64,000 nt of DNA from Saccharothrix tamanrassetensis (lineage in GTDB: Bacteria; Actinomycetota; Actinomycetes; Mycobacteriales; Pseudonocardiaceae), in contig NZ_JACHJN010000001.1 of assembly GCF_014203665.1 (NCBI RefSeq), forward strand, positions 186,001-250,000, written 5' to 3'. Positions 50,901 through 60,102 of this stretch are shown here, one piece after another. The first letter of the stretch is position 1; each line of letters starts with the position of its first letter. The position numbers and the translations under genes were made by a program. The notes below the pieces were generated by a model. That model did no database searches. It was not told the origin of the DNA and saw only the letters and a program-made list of their open reading frames with translations.

Positions 50901-53099
50901 GTGGCCCGTCCGGTCCGTGTGCTCGCAGGTCTGTTGGCCTGCGGCGTGAGTATGTCGGTTCTGTCGCCCGCCCAGGCGAGTGCGCCGGAACGGTTCCAAC
51001 GGGTCGACACCATGTCGGTGTTCCGCAACAGTTCGGCGGGTGAGCACACCGCGGCCGAAATCGCGGCGGCCACCGCCGACGGCCGGACGGTGGTCTACAC
51101 CGATTCGCCGGCCCGGCGGATCGGGTTCACGAAGCTCCGCAACGGTGAGCTGACACCGGACGGGGTGCTCGCCGTGCCGGGTGAGCCGACGTCCGTCGAC
51201 ATCGTGGGACGGTTGGCGTTGGTCGCCGTCAACACCTCCGAGTCGTTCACCGCGCCGTCCGGTGTGCTGCTGGTCGTGGACCTGGACGGCCGCGCGGTGG
51301 TCGCCTCGCACGACCTCGGCGGGCAGCCGGACTCGATCGACATCGCCAAGGACGGCCGCTACGCCGCCATCGCGATAGAGAACGAGCGCGACGAGGACGT
51401 GGACGACGGCGAGATCCCGCAGGCCCCCGCCGGGTTCCTGACCATCGTCGACCTCAAGGGCGCACCGACCGGGTGGACGCTGCGCAGGGTCGGGTTGACC
51501 GGCATCGCGGAGGTCGCGCCGACCGACCCCGAGCCGGAGTACGTGAGCATCAACGGCCGCAACCAGGTCGCGGTCACGTTGCAGGAGAACAACCACATCG
51601 CGATCGTGGACCTGCGGTCCGGCGCGGTCGTCAACCACTTCTCCGCCGGTTCCGCCACCGTCCACCGCGTGGACACCGCCGACGACGGCCGGATCGACCC
51701 GTCGCAGACCATCACCGCCGCCCGTGAACCGGACGCGGTGGCGTGGCTGGACGACCGCACGCTCGGCACCGCCGACGAGGGCGACTACCGGGGCGGCTCG
51801 CGCACGTGGACCGTGTTCGACGCCGCGTCCGGTCAGGTCGTGCACTCGTCCGGGAACGAGCTGGACCAGGTGGCGATCCGCCAGGGCCAGTACCCGGACG
51901 GCCGGTCCGACAACAAGGGCGTCGAGCCGGAAGGCCTCGCGGTGGCGACGTTCGGCCACCACCGGTACGCGTTCGTCGGCATGGAACGGGCCAACCTGGT
52001 CGCCGTCTACGACGTGGACGACCCGCGCCGGCCGAGGTTCGTCCAGGCCCTGCCGACCGGCGTCGGCCCGGAAGGCCTGCTGCCGATCCCGGCCACCGGC
52101 ACGCTGGTGGTGTCCGCCGAGGAGGACGCGGCGAAGGACGGCGTGCGCTCCTCGCTGAGCTCCTACCGGCTGACCCGCACCCCGCCGGCCGTGTCGTTGC
52201 AGCGCAACCAGGGCGCGCCGTCGATCGTGTCCGACGGCATCGGCTTCGGTGCGCTGTCGGGCCTGTCCGGCATCCCCGGCGACCACCGCAACGTGGTGGC
52301 CGTCACCGACTCCGCGTACACCCCGACCCGCGTGCTGACCGTCGACACCCTGTCGGCACCCGCCCGGGTCCGCGCCGAACTGACCGTGACGAAGGACGGC
52401 GAGCCGGTCGGCTACGACGGCGAGGGCATCGCGGCCCGCCGGGGCGGCGGCTACTGGCTGGCGGCCGAGGGCGACGGCAAGAAGCTGCCGAACCTGCTGG
52501 TGGAACTCTCCCCGTCCGGGGCGGTGGTCCGCGAGGTGCCACTACCCGCCGCCGTCGCGGCGACGGCCACCGGCAACGGCTTCGAGGGCGTCACCACCAC
52601 CGGCCGCGGTGGAAACGAGCAGGTGTGGCTGGCCGTGCAGCGGGAGTGGAAGGCCGACGCGCCCGGCCTGACGACCCTGGCCCGCTTCACGCCGGCGACC
52701 GGCGAGTGGGCGTTCGCGGCCTACCCGCTCGACGCGGCCCCGGCGGGCGGCTGGGTCGGCCTGTCCGAGATCACCGCGCTGGACGACCGCACCCTGCTGG
52801 TCCTGGAACGCGACAACCAGCGCGGTGACGCGGCGGTCACCAAGAAGGTCTACCGGGTGGACATCGCGAATCTCACCCCGACACCCGCCGGCACGCCCAA
52901 ACCCGTCACGACCAAGCGCCTGGCCCGTGACCTGCTGCCCGCCCTCGGCGCGGACGGCGCGGCGATCCATGACAAGGTCGAAGGCCTCGCCGTGGTGGGC
53001 TACGGCCCGATCCGCCGCCTCGTCGGCGCGGTCGACAACGACGGCGTGGACGACGCTCCCGGCGAGTCGGTCTTCCTCCGCCTTGGCTGGATCCGCTAG
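50901..53099 (+). CDS. Secreted esterase-like-activity-of-phytase protein with propeller domain
   Basis: A 732-residue exported protein. GTG at 50901, GGAGG just upstream; signal peptide to about residue 30 (PVRVLAGLLACGVSMSVLSP). The N-terminal 420 residues are a beta-propeller (PTSVDIVGRLALVAVNTSES, QPDSIDIAKDGRYAAIAIEN, GVEPEGLAVATFGHHRYAFV). The C-terminal part fits the phytase-esterase-like domain (GYDGEGIAARRGGGYWLAAE, GNGFEGVTTTGRGG, LSEITALDDRTLLVLERDN). Such proteins are probably phosphoesterases used for phosphate scavenging. Flanked by broken genes and the convergent aspartate decarboxylase; no pho-box was recognised by eye. Confidence 0.85.
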   Translation: MARPVRVLAGLLACGVSMSVLSPAQASAPERFQRVDTMSVFRNSSAGEHTAAEIAAATADGRTVVYTDSPARRIGFTKLRNGELTPDGVLAVPGEPTSVDIVGRLALVAVNTSESFTAPSGVLLVVDLDGRAVVASHDLGGQPDSIDIAKDGRYAAIAIENERDEDVDDGEIPQAPAGFLTIVDLKGAPTGWTLRRVGLTGIAEVAPTDPEPEYVSINGRNQVAVTLQENNHIAIVDLRSGAVVNHFSAGSATVHRVDTADDGRIDPSQTITAAREPDAVAWLDDRTLGTADEGDYRGGSRTWTVFDAASGQVVHSSGNELDQVAIRQGQYPDGRSDNKGVEPEGLAVATFGHHRYAFVGMERANLVAVYDVDDPRRPRFVQALPTGVGPEGLLPIPATGTLVVSAEEDAAKDGVRSSLSSYRLTRTPPAVSLQRNQGAPSIVSDGIGFGALSGLSGIPGDHRNVVAVTDSAYTPTRVLTVDTLSAPARVRAELTVTKDGEPVGYDGEGIAARRGGGYWLAAEGDGKKLPNLLVELSPSGAVVREVPLPAAVAATATGNGFEGVTTTGRGGNEQVWLAVQREWKADAPGLTTLARFTPATGEWAFAAYPLDAAPAGGWVGLSEITALDDRTLLVLERDNQRGDAAVTKKVYRVDIANLTPTPAGTPKPVTTKRLARDLLPALGADGAAIHDKVEGLAVVGYGPIRRLVGAVDNDGVDDAPGESVFLRLGWIR

Positions 53100-53140
53100 G
53101 GCACCGGGGGAAGCTCGGCAGCAGGGCGGCGGCCCGGCGG

Positions 53141-54778
53141 TCAGGTACCCGACTTCCACTCGTCGTGGTACTCGCCGAACACGGTGTGCAGGTGGTGTCC
53201 GATCTTGAGGTAGTCCAGGTCGTCCAGGTTGGCCAGGGACACCCGGACGGACCACGCCGGGCCGTCGAAGCCGCCGCCGTTGAGGAGCACGACCGACGCG
53301 TGTTCGGCCAGCCGGAACAACGGGTCGATCGGTTCGTAGGTGGATTCGAGGTGTGCGGCGAACTCCGCGCCGTACACGCGTTCGGCTTCCGCCAGCAGGT
53401 CGAGTTCCAGGTAGTAGCCGGCCCGTTTCGGGTCGTCGGCGATCTTCATGCCGGCGCCCTCGACGAGCAGTTCCAGGCGGGTGCGGACGATCTGCTGGAC
53501 CTTCGCCTTGTACGCCTTGCCCTCGTCCTGCATGGCGAACAGGGAGAACAGCGCCAGCTGCACCTGTTGCGGCAGGCCGAGGCCGGCGGTGTGGTTGAGG
53601 GCCACCCGGCGGGAGTCCGCCACGAGGCGGTCGATGAACCGGATGCCTTCGGGTCGCAGGGAAAGGGTGGCGTAGCGGGCCCGCAGCCTGGCGCGTTCGT
53701 CCTCCGGCAGGCGGGTGATCAGGTCGTCGACCACGTTGTCGTCGTGCAGTCCGATCAGGCCCAGCCGCCAGCCGGTCGCGCCGTAGTGCTTGGAGTACGA
53801 GTAGACGAGCAGGGTGTTGCGCGGGAGGTCGGCCGCGATGGTGCGGAAGCCGTTGACGAACGTGCCGTAGACGTCGTCGGTCACGATGAGCAGGTCGGGG
53901 TTGTCCTTCTCGACGATGCCCTTGATCTGGTCGCGCACCCGGTCGGACAGCGCCAGCGACGGCGGGTTGCTCGGGTTGACCAGGCACACCAGCCTGATCG
54001 ACGGGTCGGACAGCTTGGCCACCTGGTCGGCCGGGTAGCGCCATTCGCGCACACCGGCTTCCACGAACAGGTCGGCGTGGATCAGCTCCACCTCGAACCG
54101 GTACTCGTCCAGGGCCGGGATCTCGATGTACGGCGTGAAGATCGGCACCATCAGCGCGATGCGATCCCCCTTGCGCAGCACGCCGTTCGCGATCAGCGAG
54201 TCGAAGATGTAGCACATGGCGGCGGTGCCGCCCTCGGTGGCGAACAGCTTCAGCTCGGCGTCGGCGGGCCGGCCGTCGAACAGCTCGTCGTGCAGGTAGG
54301 CGCGCGCCACCTGTTCGGTGTGCGCCAGGATCCGGTCGGGCACCGGGTAGTTGTCGCCGGTGATGCCGTCGGTCAGCTCGTGCACCCAGGCGTCCGGGTC
54401 GAAACCGAAGCGCTCGACGCCCGACCGCACGGAACGGTCCAGCAGGTCGATGCCGGGGAGGTCCGGGTGCGCTTTGACGAACGCCCTGAAGCGCTCGGCG
54501 ATCCCGTCCCGCGCGGGCATGCCGCCCAGGTTGTCGGCCGTCCACACCCGACGGCTCTCCGCCAGCGAGAAGTGGCCCAGCGCGTAGAACGCCTCGCGCG
54601 GACCGGTGGCGATCCAGTTCGGGTTGCCCCGGCCCGCGTTCAGCATCAGCAGCGCGGACCGGGTCTGCTGGTCGTCGTGGTGGTGCTCGGCGAGCCGGAT
54701 GAACTCGCCCTTGAGCTCGAACGGGCTGAGCCCGGCCAGCTTCTCCATCTCGGCCCTGGTGTAGGACGACTTCGGCAT
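53141..54778 (-). CDS. aspD: Bifunctional aspartate aminotransferase / aspartate 4-decarboxylase
   Basis: A 545-residue PLP enzyme, the length typical of AspD. PLP-binding Lys330 lies in VYSYSKHYGATGWRLG; the substrate and cofactor loops AGRGNPNW, VNPSNPPSL and VTDDVYGTF are conserved. The N-terminal 30-residue helix (MPKSSYTRAEMEKLAGLSPF) is characteristic of the dodecameric decarboxylase rather than ordinary aminotransferases. It converts L-aspartate to L-alanine and CO2, consuming a proton. It lies 141 bp after the AspT exchanger gene on the same strand, the classic aspT-aspD unit. Confidence 0.96.
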   Translation of the reverse strand: MPKSSYTRAEMEKLAGLSPFELKGEFIRLAEHHHDDQQTRSALLMLNAGRGNPNWIATGPREAFYALGHFSLAESRRVWTADNLGGMPARDGIAERFRAFVKAHPDLPGIDLLDRSVRSGVERFGFDPDAWVHELTDGITGDNYPVPDRILAHTEQVARAYLHDELFDGRPADAELKLFATEGGTAAMCYIFDSLIANGVLRKGDRIALMVPIFTPYIEIPALDEYRFEVELIHADLFVEAGVREWRYPADQVAKLSDPSIRLVCLVNPSNPPSLALSDRVRDQIKGIVEKDNPDLLIVTDDVYGTFVNGFRTIAADLPRNTLLVYSYSKHYGATGWRLGLIGLHDDNVVDDLITRLPEDERARLRARYATLSLRPEGIRFIDRLVADSRRVALNHTAGLGLPQQVQLALFSLFAMQDEGKAYKAKVQQIVRTRLELLVEGAGMKIADDPKRAGYYLELDLLAEAERVYGAEFAAHLESTYEPIDPLFRLAEHASVVLLNGGGFDGPAWSVRVSLANLDDLDYLKIGHHLHTVFGEYHDEWKSGT

Positions 54779-54824
54779 GTCTGGCGCCTTTCTGCCGGCG
54801 TGCGGTCGACGGACTCGGTGGTTC

Positions 54825-54872
54825 CGGTCGGGTCGGCCCGGTCGGTCGGGTCGGGTCGGTCGTTCCGGTCGG
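54825..54872. repeat. GGTCG-rich low-complexity repeat between aspT and aspD
   Basis: About nine copies of a GGTCG-type pentamer, partly interrupted (for example GGTCGGTCGGGTCGGGTCGG), in the 141-bp aspT-aspD gap. Probably slippage-prone simple sequence; it could affect coupling between the genes. Confidence 0.75.
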
Positions 54873-54919
54873 CTCCGTGGTGCGGCCGGACCGGGTGGTG
54901 TCGCGGCGGTGCGGCGGGT

Positions 54920-56620
54920 TCAGTGGTGCAGCAGGACGATCACGGCGCCCCAGATGGTCAGCAGCACGTTGCCGACCGCGTAGGGGATCGTGTAGCCAAT
55001 GGTGGGGATCTGGCTCCTCGCGGACTCGTTGACGGCACCGATGGCGGCCGTCGTGGTCTGCGCGCCGGCGAGCACGCCCATCAGGATCGGCAGCCGGAGC
55101 TTCAGCAGCCAGTACCCGACCGCGAAACCGACCAGCAGCGGCACGACGGTGGCGACCGCGCCGAGCAGCAGCAGGCCCCACCCGGCCTGCGCCAGGCCGC
55201 TGGTGAAGCTCGGTCCGGCGTTGATGCCGACCACGGCCACGAACAGGCACAGCCCGAGGGTGTCCATGAACCACTGCGCCCCGCCCGGCACGTTGCCGAA
55301 CGTCGGGTACTTCGCCCGCAGCCAACCGAACACCAGGCCCATGATCAGCGCGCCGCCGGAGGTGGACAGGCTGATCGGCACGCCGCCCGCGTGCAGCGCG
55401 GGGATGCCGATGCAGCCGCCGAGGAAGATGCCCAGGCCCACCCAGGTCATGTCGGTGGCGAAGCTGGTCGGCACGGGGGTGCCGAGTTCCTTCGCCGCCG
55501 GGACGACCAGCCTCTGCGGGCCGGTGAGCAGCAACGTGTCGCCGCGTTCGAGGCGGGTGGACAGCCGGAAGGGGTACTTCGCGCCCGAACGGTGCATCTC
55601 GGTGACGAACACGCCCACCATGAACGGCTCGCGGCGCAGCTCGGCGATGCTCTGCCCCAGGTGCTTCTTCGAGCCCGCGACCACGTGCAGCGTCTCGGTC
55701 CGGTAGCCGAGCAGCTCGACGTCGTCGGCCTCCGGCCCGATCTCCCGCTCCGGGTCGAACGCCACCACGTCGCCGCGGATGGCGCTGACCGCGACCACGT
55801 CACCTTCGGCCAGCACGGTCTGCTGGTCCTGCGGCAGCAGCGCTCCCCCGCGCCGGACCCTGGTGAGGTAGATCCGCCGGCCCAGGGACGCCTGCTGCCG
55901 CTCGAAGGCCTCGATGGTCGTCCCCACCAGCGCGGGGTGCGCGACCGTGAACGCCCGCAGCACGACCTCGTAGTAGCCCTCGCCCAGGTCGGGGTCGTCG
56001 GTGCCCGCGTCCAGCTCGCGCGCCAGGTCGGCGCTCTCCTTCGCCAGGTCCCGCCCCACCAGCCGGGGCAGCACGTCGGCCAGCAGGATCGCGCACAGGA
56101 CGGTGCCCAGCGGGTAGGTCACCGCGTAGCCGATGGCGACCAGGTTCTGCTGCTCGGTGACCTGCTCGGCGGACAGGCCGGGCAGGCTCCCGATCGCGTC
56201 GCCCGCCACGCCGATGACCGCCGACTGGGTGAGCGCACCGCCCAGCAGGCCGGCGCTCAGGCCAGGCCCGTAGCCCAGGAGCGCCGCGAACAGCCAGCAG
56301 ACCAGCAGGCCCGCCACGCACACCACGAGCGCCAGCAGGACCTGGGGCAGCCCGTCCTTGCGCAGGCCCCGGAAGAACTGCGGACCCACCCGGTAGCCCA
56401 GGGCGAACAGGAACATGATGAAGAACAGCGACTTCACCGTGCCGTCGACCGGGACCTCGAACGCCCAGCCCAGCGCGAGCCCGGCGAGCAGGCAGCCGGT
56501 GACCGAGCCCAGCGCGATGGCGCGTCGCCTGATCCGGCCGAGCAGGAAGCCGGCCGCGACGGTCAGGAACACCAGCAGTTCGGGATACGGCTTGAAGATC
56601 TCGTCCCTGAGAAAGCTCAT
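54920..56620 (-). CDS. aspT: Aspartate:alanine exchanger
   Basis: A 566-residue membrane protein of the AAE family. Two blocks of five membrane helices flank a cytoplasmic region of about 190 residues (about 205-390) with two RCK_C/TrkA_C-like domains (YYEVVLRAFTVAHPALVGTT, TLHVVAGSKKHLGQSIAELR). Signature GYAVTYPLGTVLCAI and AGAQTTTAAIGAVNE are present. It imports aspartate with export of alanine, an electrogenic exchange that makes a proton-motive force when coupled to the decarboxylase next door. ATG at 56620 with GGAGGACAC upstream. Operon with aspD, divergent from a paralogue. Confidence 0.95.
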   Translation of the reverse strand: MSFLRDEIFKPYPELLVFLTVAAGFLLGRIRRRAIALGSVTGCLLAGLALGWAFEVPVDGTVKSLFFIMFLFALGYRVGPQFFRGLRKDGLPQVLLALVVCVAGLLVCWLFAALLGYGPGLSAGLLGGALTQSAVIGVAGDAIGSLPGLSAEQVTEQQNLVAIGYAVTYPLGTVLCAILLADVLPRLVGRDLAKESADLARELDAGTDDPDLGEGYYEVVLRAFTVAHPALVGTTIEAFERQQASLGRRIYLTRVRRGGALLPQDQQTVLAEGDVVAVSAIRGDVVAFDPEREIGPEADDVELLGYRTETLHVVAGSKKHLGQSIAELRREPFMVGVFVTEMHRSGAKYPFRLSTRLERGDTLLLTGPQRLVVPAAKELGTPVPTSFATDMTWVGLGIFLGGCIGIPALHAGGVPISLSTSGGALIMGLVFGWLRAKYPTFGNVPGGAQWFMDTLGLCLFVAVVGINAGPSFTSGLAQAGWGLLLLGAVATVVPLLVGFAVGYWLLKLRLPILMGVLAGAQTTTAAIGAVNESARSQIPTIGYTIPYAVGNVLLTIWGAVIVLLHH

Positions 56621-56824
56621 GTGTCCTCCGTGGAGCGTCCATCGAGGACGCCTCTCGCAGGCTAGGTCGGAGTTCCGGGACGCGCTGAGGGCATCGCCTG
56701 TCCGGGTGAACGCCGACGGTCCCCTGCCGGCGTGATCGACGCCGCCGGGGCATAGTCCGAACGCAGCGGAACCCGACCACCGGCGGGCTGCGACCGGAAC
56801 TCTCGGCGTGAGGCGGGAACCGAC

Positions 56825-58480
56825 ATGGACTGGTTGAGGCACTTGCTCCAGGCGACGCCGGAGATCGCGCTGTTCGTCTGCCTGGCGCTCGGCTACCTGC
56901 TCGGCAAGCTGCGGGTCGGCCCGATCCAGCTGGGCGGCGTCTGCGGCACGCTCATCGTCGCGCTGGTCGTCGGACTGCTCGGCGTGTCCCTCGACGACCA
57001 GGTGCGCACGATCGCGTTCGCGCTGTTCATCTTCGCGCTCGGGTTCGGCGGCGGCCCGCAGTTCTTCGCCAACCTCAACCGGTCCGGGCTCAAGCTGGGC
57101 GTGCTGTCGCTGGTCGAGGCCGTGACGGTGGTGGTGCTGGTGCTCTCGCTGGCGTCGCTGCTGGACCTCGACGTGGGCACCGCGTCCGGCATCCTGGCGG
57201 GCGCGGCCACCGAGTCGGCCGTGGTGGGCACGTCCACCGAGGCCATCGGCAAGCTCGGGTTGCCCGGCGAGGCGAGCGCGGCGCTGGCGGGCAACGTGGC
57301 CACCGCGTACACCGTCTGCTACCTGTTCGGGCTGATCACCATCGTGCTGTTCACCAGCGGGCTGGCCCCCGCGCTGATGCGGATCGACCTGCGCGAGTCG
57401 TCCCGCGGGCTGCTGCACAGGCTGGGCGGCGGTGACGACGAGCCGGGCACCTCGCCCGCCCTGCCGGGGCTGGTCGGGCGCGCGTACCGGGTCGAGCAGG
57501 CCGCCGGGTGGACCGTCGCGCGGTTGGAGGCGGAACTGCCCGCCCGGGCCACCGTGGAACGGGTGAGCCGGGGCGGCGCGGAGCCCTCGGTCGGCCCGGA
57601 CCTGGTGCTGGCGGCGGGCGACCTGATCGTGGTGGTCGGTGAACGGGCGGCGTTGATCGACGCGGAGTCCAGGATCGGGCCGGAACGCACGCGGCCGGAG
57701 TCACTGGGCAAAACCACGCTGGAGACGCGGGAGGTCGTGGTGACCTCGGCCGACCGGCCGCTGGGAGAACTGCGCACGCGCGGGGTGTTCCCGACCTCGC
57801 TGGCCCGCGGCGACCACCGGATGCCGCTGGCCGACCGCACGCAGGTGCGGCGCGGCGACGTGGTGACCCTGGTCGGCCGCCCGGCCGACCTGGACGGGGC
57901 GACCGAGCGGATCGGCTACGCGGTGCCGCGCACGATCGCCACCGACTTCGTGTTCCTGGGTCTCGGTGTCACGCTCGGGATGCTGATCGGCAAGCTGACC
58001 GTCCACCTCGGCTCGGTGCCGCTGTCCCTGGGCACCGGCGGCGGCGCGCTGGTGTCCGGCCTGGTGTTCGGCTGGTTCCGGTCCCGGCACCGGGCGATCG
58101 GCAGCTTCCCGCCGGCCGCCGCCACGCTCACCAAGGACCTGGGGCTGGCCACGTTCATCGCGGCCACCGGCCTGGCCGCCGCGCCGCAGGCCGGTCCGCT
58201 GCTGGCCGAGTACGGGGTGATGCTGCCGTTCGCCGGGATCGGCATGGTGCTGGTGCCCGCGCTGCTGTCGCTGTACGTGGGCCGGAAGCTGCTCGGGATC
58301 GAGCCGCCGATCCTGATCGGGGCGATCGCCGGCCAGCAGTGCAGCACGCCCGCGATCTCGGCGGTGACCGGCGTGGCGGGCAACTCCGTGCCGCTGATCG
58401 GCTACACGGTCACCTACGCGATCTCCAGCATCCTGCTCCCGCTGACCGGTCCGGTGGTCGTCGGGCTGATCGGCTCGTGA
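56825..58480 (+). CDS. Second AspT/YidE-type transporter paralogue
   Basis: A 551-residue protein with the same architecture: helices, a cytoplasmic region with two RCK_C-like domains (residues about 210-380; VGRAYRVEQAAGWTVARLEA, EVVVTSADRPLGELRTRG), helices. The equivalent of AspT's AGAQTTTAAIGA is AGQQCSTPAISAV, and the N-terminal block reads FALGFGGGPQFFANL. Differences in the putative substrate loops suggest another acidic or amino-acid substrate. It is divergent from aspT across 204 bp and tail to tail with the MerR gene. It may be a second exchanger for the same metabolism or take another antiport role. Confidence 0.9.
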   Translation: MDWLRHLLQATPEIALFVCLALGYLLGKLRVGPIQLGGVCGTLIVALVVGLLGVSLDDQVRTIAFALFIFALGFGGGPQFFANLNRSGLKLGVLSLVEAVTVVVLVLSLASLLDLDVGTASGILAGAATESAVVGTSTEAIGKLGLPGEASAALAGNVATAYTVCYLFGLITIVLFTSGLAPALMRIDLRESSRGLLHRLGGGDDEPGTSPALPGLVGRAYRVEQAAGWTVARLEAELPARATVERVSRGGAEPSVGPDLVLAAGDLIVVVGERAALIDAESRIGPERTRPESLGKTTLETREVVVTSADRPLGELRTRGVFPTSLARGDHRMPLADRTQVRRGDVVTLVGRPADLDGATERIGYAVPRTIATDFVFLGLGVTLGMLIGKLTVHLGSVPLSLGTGGGALVSGLVFGWFRSRHRAIGSFPPAAATLTKDLGLATFIAATGLAAAPQAGPLLAEYGVMLPFAGIGMVLVPALLSLYVGRKLLGIEPPILIGAIAGQQCSTPAISAVTGVAGNSVPLIGYTVTYAISSILLPLTGPVVVGLIGS

Positions 58481-58483
58481 GCG

Positions 58484-59386
58484 TCACGGCTCGGTCGACG
58501 CCACGACGAGGCGCACCGCCTCCGGCAGCGAGCCGAGCCGCCGGACCCCGGGCGGCACCGGGGTGGACTGCCAGCCACCGCCCGCCACCGCCGGCAACGT
58601 GTCGAACCGTTCGAGCAGCAGGGCCAGCGGCACCCTCCGGGCCAGCTCCGCGCGGTGGGCCCAGACCACCACGACGGTGGGGCGCAGTTTGTCGACCGCG
58701 TCCACCAAGGCCTGCGGCGGGACGCGGGCGCCCAGGTTGCGCCAGGTGCGGCCCCGTTCGGACAGCGCGGCGGCCAGCGCCTCCAGCGGCAGCGTGTGCT
58801 GCTCGTCCGGCGCGCACGCCAGCAGGGCGGTCAGCCGGCCCTCCCGTTCGGGGTAGGGGACGCCGCGCAGGGCGTGCACGATGCCGGCGCCGGTGACGTG
58901 CTCGACCTCGACGCCCCGGCCCCGTTCGGCGGCCTTGCGGCCGAGGTCGACCAGGATCGGCTGGAAGACCTGCCGCCACGCGTCGACCACGCCGTGCTCG
59001 GCGATCAGGCCGAGCGCCAGCTCGCGCATCAGCGGCTCGTCGAGCCGCCGCGCCGCCCTGGCGAAGCCGCGCCGCGCCGATCCGGCGGACACCCGCCCGA
59101 TCCCGGCGCGCCGGTCCGCCGCGACCTCGGTCGGAGCGGCTCCGCGCAGCACCATGGCGGCCGCGGCGGCGGGTGCGAGACCGCCGGCCGTCATGACCAC
59201 CATGCGCCGCAGCAGCTCGACGTCGGCCGCGGTGTAGCGGCGGTGGTTGCCCTTGGTGCGGATGGACGGGCTCAGGCCGTACCGCTGGTCCCAGGTGCGC
59301 AGGGTGGTCGGCGAGATGCCGAGCATCGCGGCCAGCGCCCGGGGCGTCCACTCCGCGCGCGGCGGAACACCGCCGTCAGTCACCAC
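58484..59386 (-). CDS. MerR family regulator with cobalamin-binding-like domain
   Basis: A 300-residue regulator. The N-terminal MerR helix-turn-helix and wing (WTPRALAAMLGISPTTLRTW, then SIRTKGNHRRYTAADVELLR) is followed by a helical B12-cap-like region and a C-terminal Rossmann-like domain (APDEQHTLPLEALAAALSER with His197 where the B12 lower ligand would be). The CarH photoreceptor signature Trp-x9-Glu-His is not kept: Trp137 is followed by Asp147-Leu148. So B12-dependent light sensing is doubtful. Such regulators often control carotenoid or stress genes; none is adjacent. Convergent with the AspT paralogue. Confidence 0.85.
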   Translation of the reverse strand: MVTDGGVPPRAEWTPRALAAMLGISPTTLRTWDQRYGLSPSIRTKGNHRRYTAADVELLRRMVVMTAGGLAPAAAAAMVLRGAAPTEVAADRRAGIGRVSAGSARRGFARAARRLDEPLMRELALGLIAEHGVVDAWRQVFQPILVDLGRKAAERGRGVEVEHVTGAGIVHALRGVPYPEREGRLTALLACAPDEQHTLPLEALAAALSERGRTWRNLGARVPPQALVDAVDKLRPTVVVVWAHRAELARRVPLALLLERFDTLPAVAGGGWQSTPVPPGVRRLGSLPEAVRLVVASTEP

Positions 59387-59579
59387 GCCTCTTTCCCGAC
59401 ACCGGCTCGACCCTTGTCCTCAGTGGATGGTCGCGTAGCCGGGCGCGGACCTCTCGGCACCACCCGGGTAGGTCTCGTCCGACACCCGTGACTCCCTGAT
59501 CGGTCCTTCGGCGGCGGAGCCCTGTCCGGTTCGATGCGCGCCGACCAGGTGTCCCCGCGCGGAGCTGCCGCACAGGTAA

Positions 59580-59598
59580 TTCTAAATTCGATTCAGAA
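59580..59598. promoter_or_regulatory. AT-rich near-palindrome upstream of the MerR gene
   Basis: TTCTAAAT and ATTCAGAA around TCG: 7 of 8 positions pair. It lies about 195 bp upstream of the MerR start and 75 bp before the GNAT gene, in the AT-richest part of a 286-bp divergent gap. A candidate operator for MerR or another regulator. Confidence 0.4.
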
Positions 59599-59672
59599 GC
59601 GTTGCAACTTAGAGCAGAATGGCTGCTCACGCCGGGTAAAATGACTACCCTGTCGGGTGCGGAGGGGGTCCG

Positions 59673-60008
59673 GTGAGCGAGTCACCAGTTTTACGTCAAG
59701 CGGTGCGCGCGGACGTGCCGCGGATCGCCGCGTTGATGCGGCAGTCTGCCACCGGACCGGCGCGGGTGCGGGTGCGGGCGATGTTCGTGCGCGACGACTG
59801 GACCGGCCGGGGCTTGGGTCGCGCGATCCTGGCCCGGTGTGAACGGGCGGCCCGCGCCGAGGGGTTCCGGTCGCTGGTCCTGATGGCCACCCTGCCGGGC
59901 GTGCCGCTCTACCAGTCGTACGGGTTCCGCGAGGTCGGCCGTACCCTGATGCCCCTGCCCGACGGCGTCGAGCCGGCCGGTGCGTCGATGGCCTACCCGC
60001 TGGACTGA
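59673..60008 (+). CDS. GNAT acetyltransferase lacking the middle of the fold
   Basis: A 111-residue protein. It begins like a GNAT domain (VLRQAVRADVPRIAALMRQS) and ends like one (RAMFVRDDWTGRGLGRAILA, FRSLVLMATLPGVPLYQSYG). The acetyl-CoA loop RGLGRA is intact. Full relatives have about 60-80 more residues between the first helix and MFVRPDW, carrying strands 2-4 and the substrate site; here they are missing in frame. The gene is probably a deletion derivative, perhaps inactive or reliant on a partner. GTG start with GGAGGGGG upstream. Confidence 0.8.
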   Translation: MSESPVLRQAVRADVPRIAALMRQSATGPARVRVRAMFVRDDWTGRGLGRAILARCERAARAEGFRSLVLMATLPGVPLYQSYGFREVGRTLMPLPDGVEPAGASMAYPLD

Positions 60009-60064
60009 CACCGGTGCTGTGCGCCATCTCGCAACGCGGGACCTGCGACAGGTTCGCAGATACA

Positions 60065-60076
60065 CTACAAGCGTAG
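60065..60076. promoter_or_regulatory. Candidate TetR operator half-sites at its own promoter
   Basis: CTAC-AAGC-GTAG, 27 bp before the TetR ATG, followed by AC to give GTAGAC. The GTAGAC element resembles the TAGAC arm of the 62716-62737 palindrome, so the same protein might bind both. Confidence 0.4.
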
Positions 60077-60102
60077 ACAATTCGCCGTATCCGAGGAGCA
60101 CG

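Noticed and set aside
54825-54872. GGTCG repeats as a CRISPR array or iteron origin
   Set aside because: Units are five bases with no spacers of constant length; simple slippage sequence.
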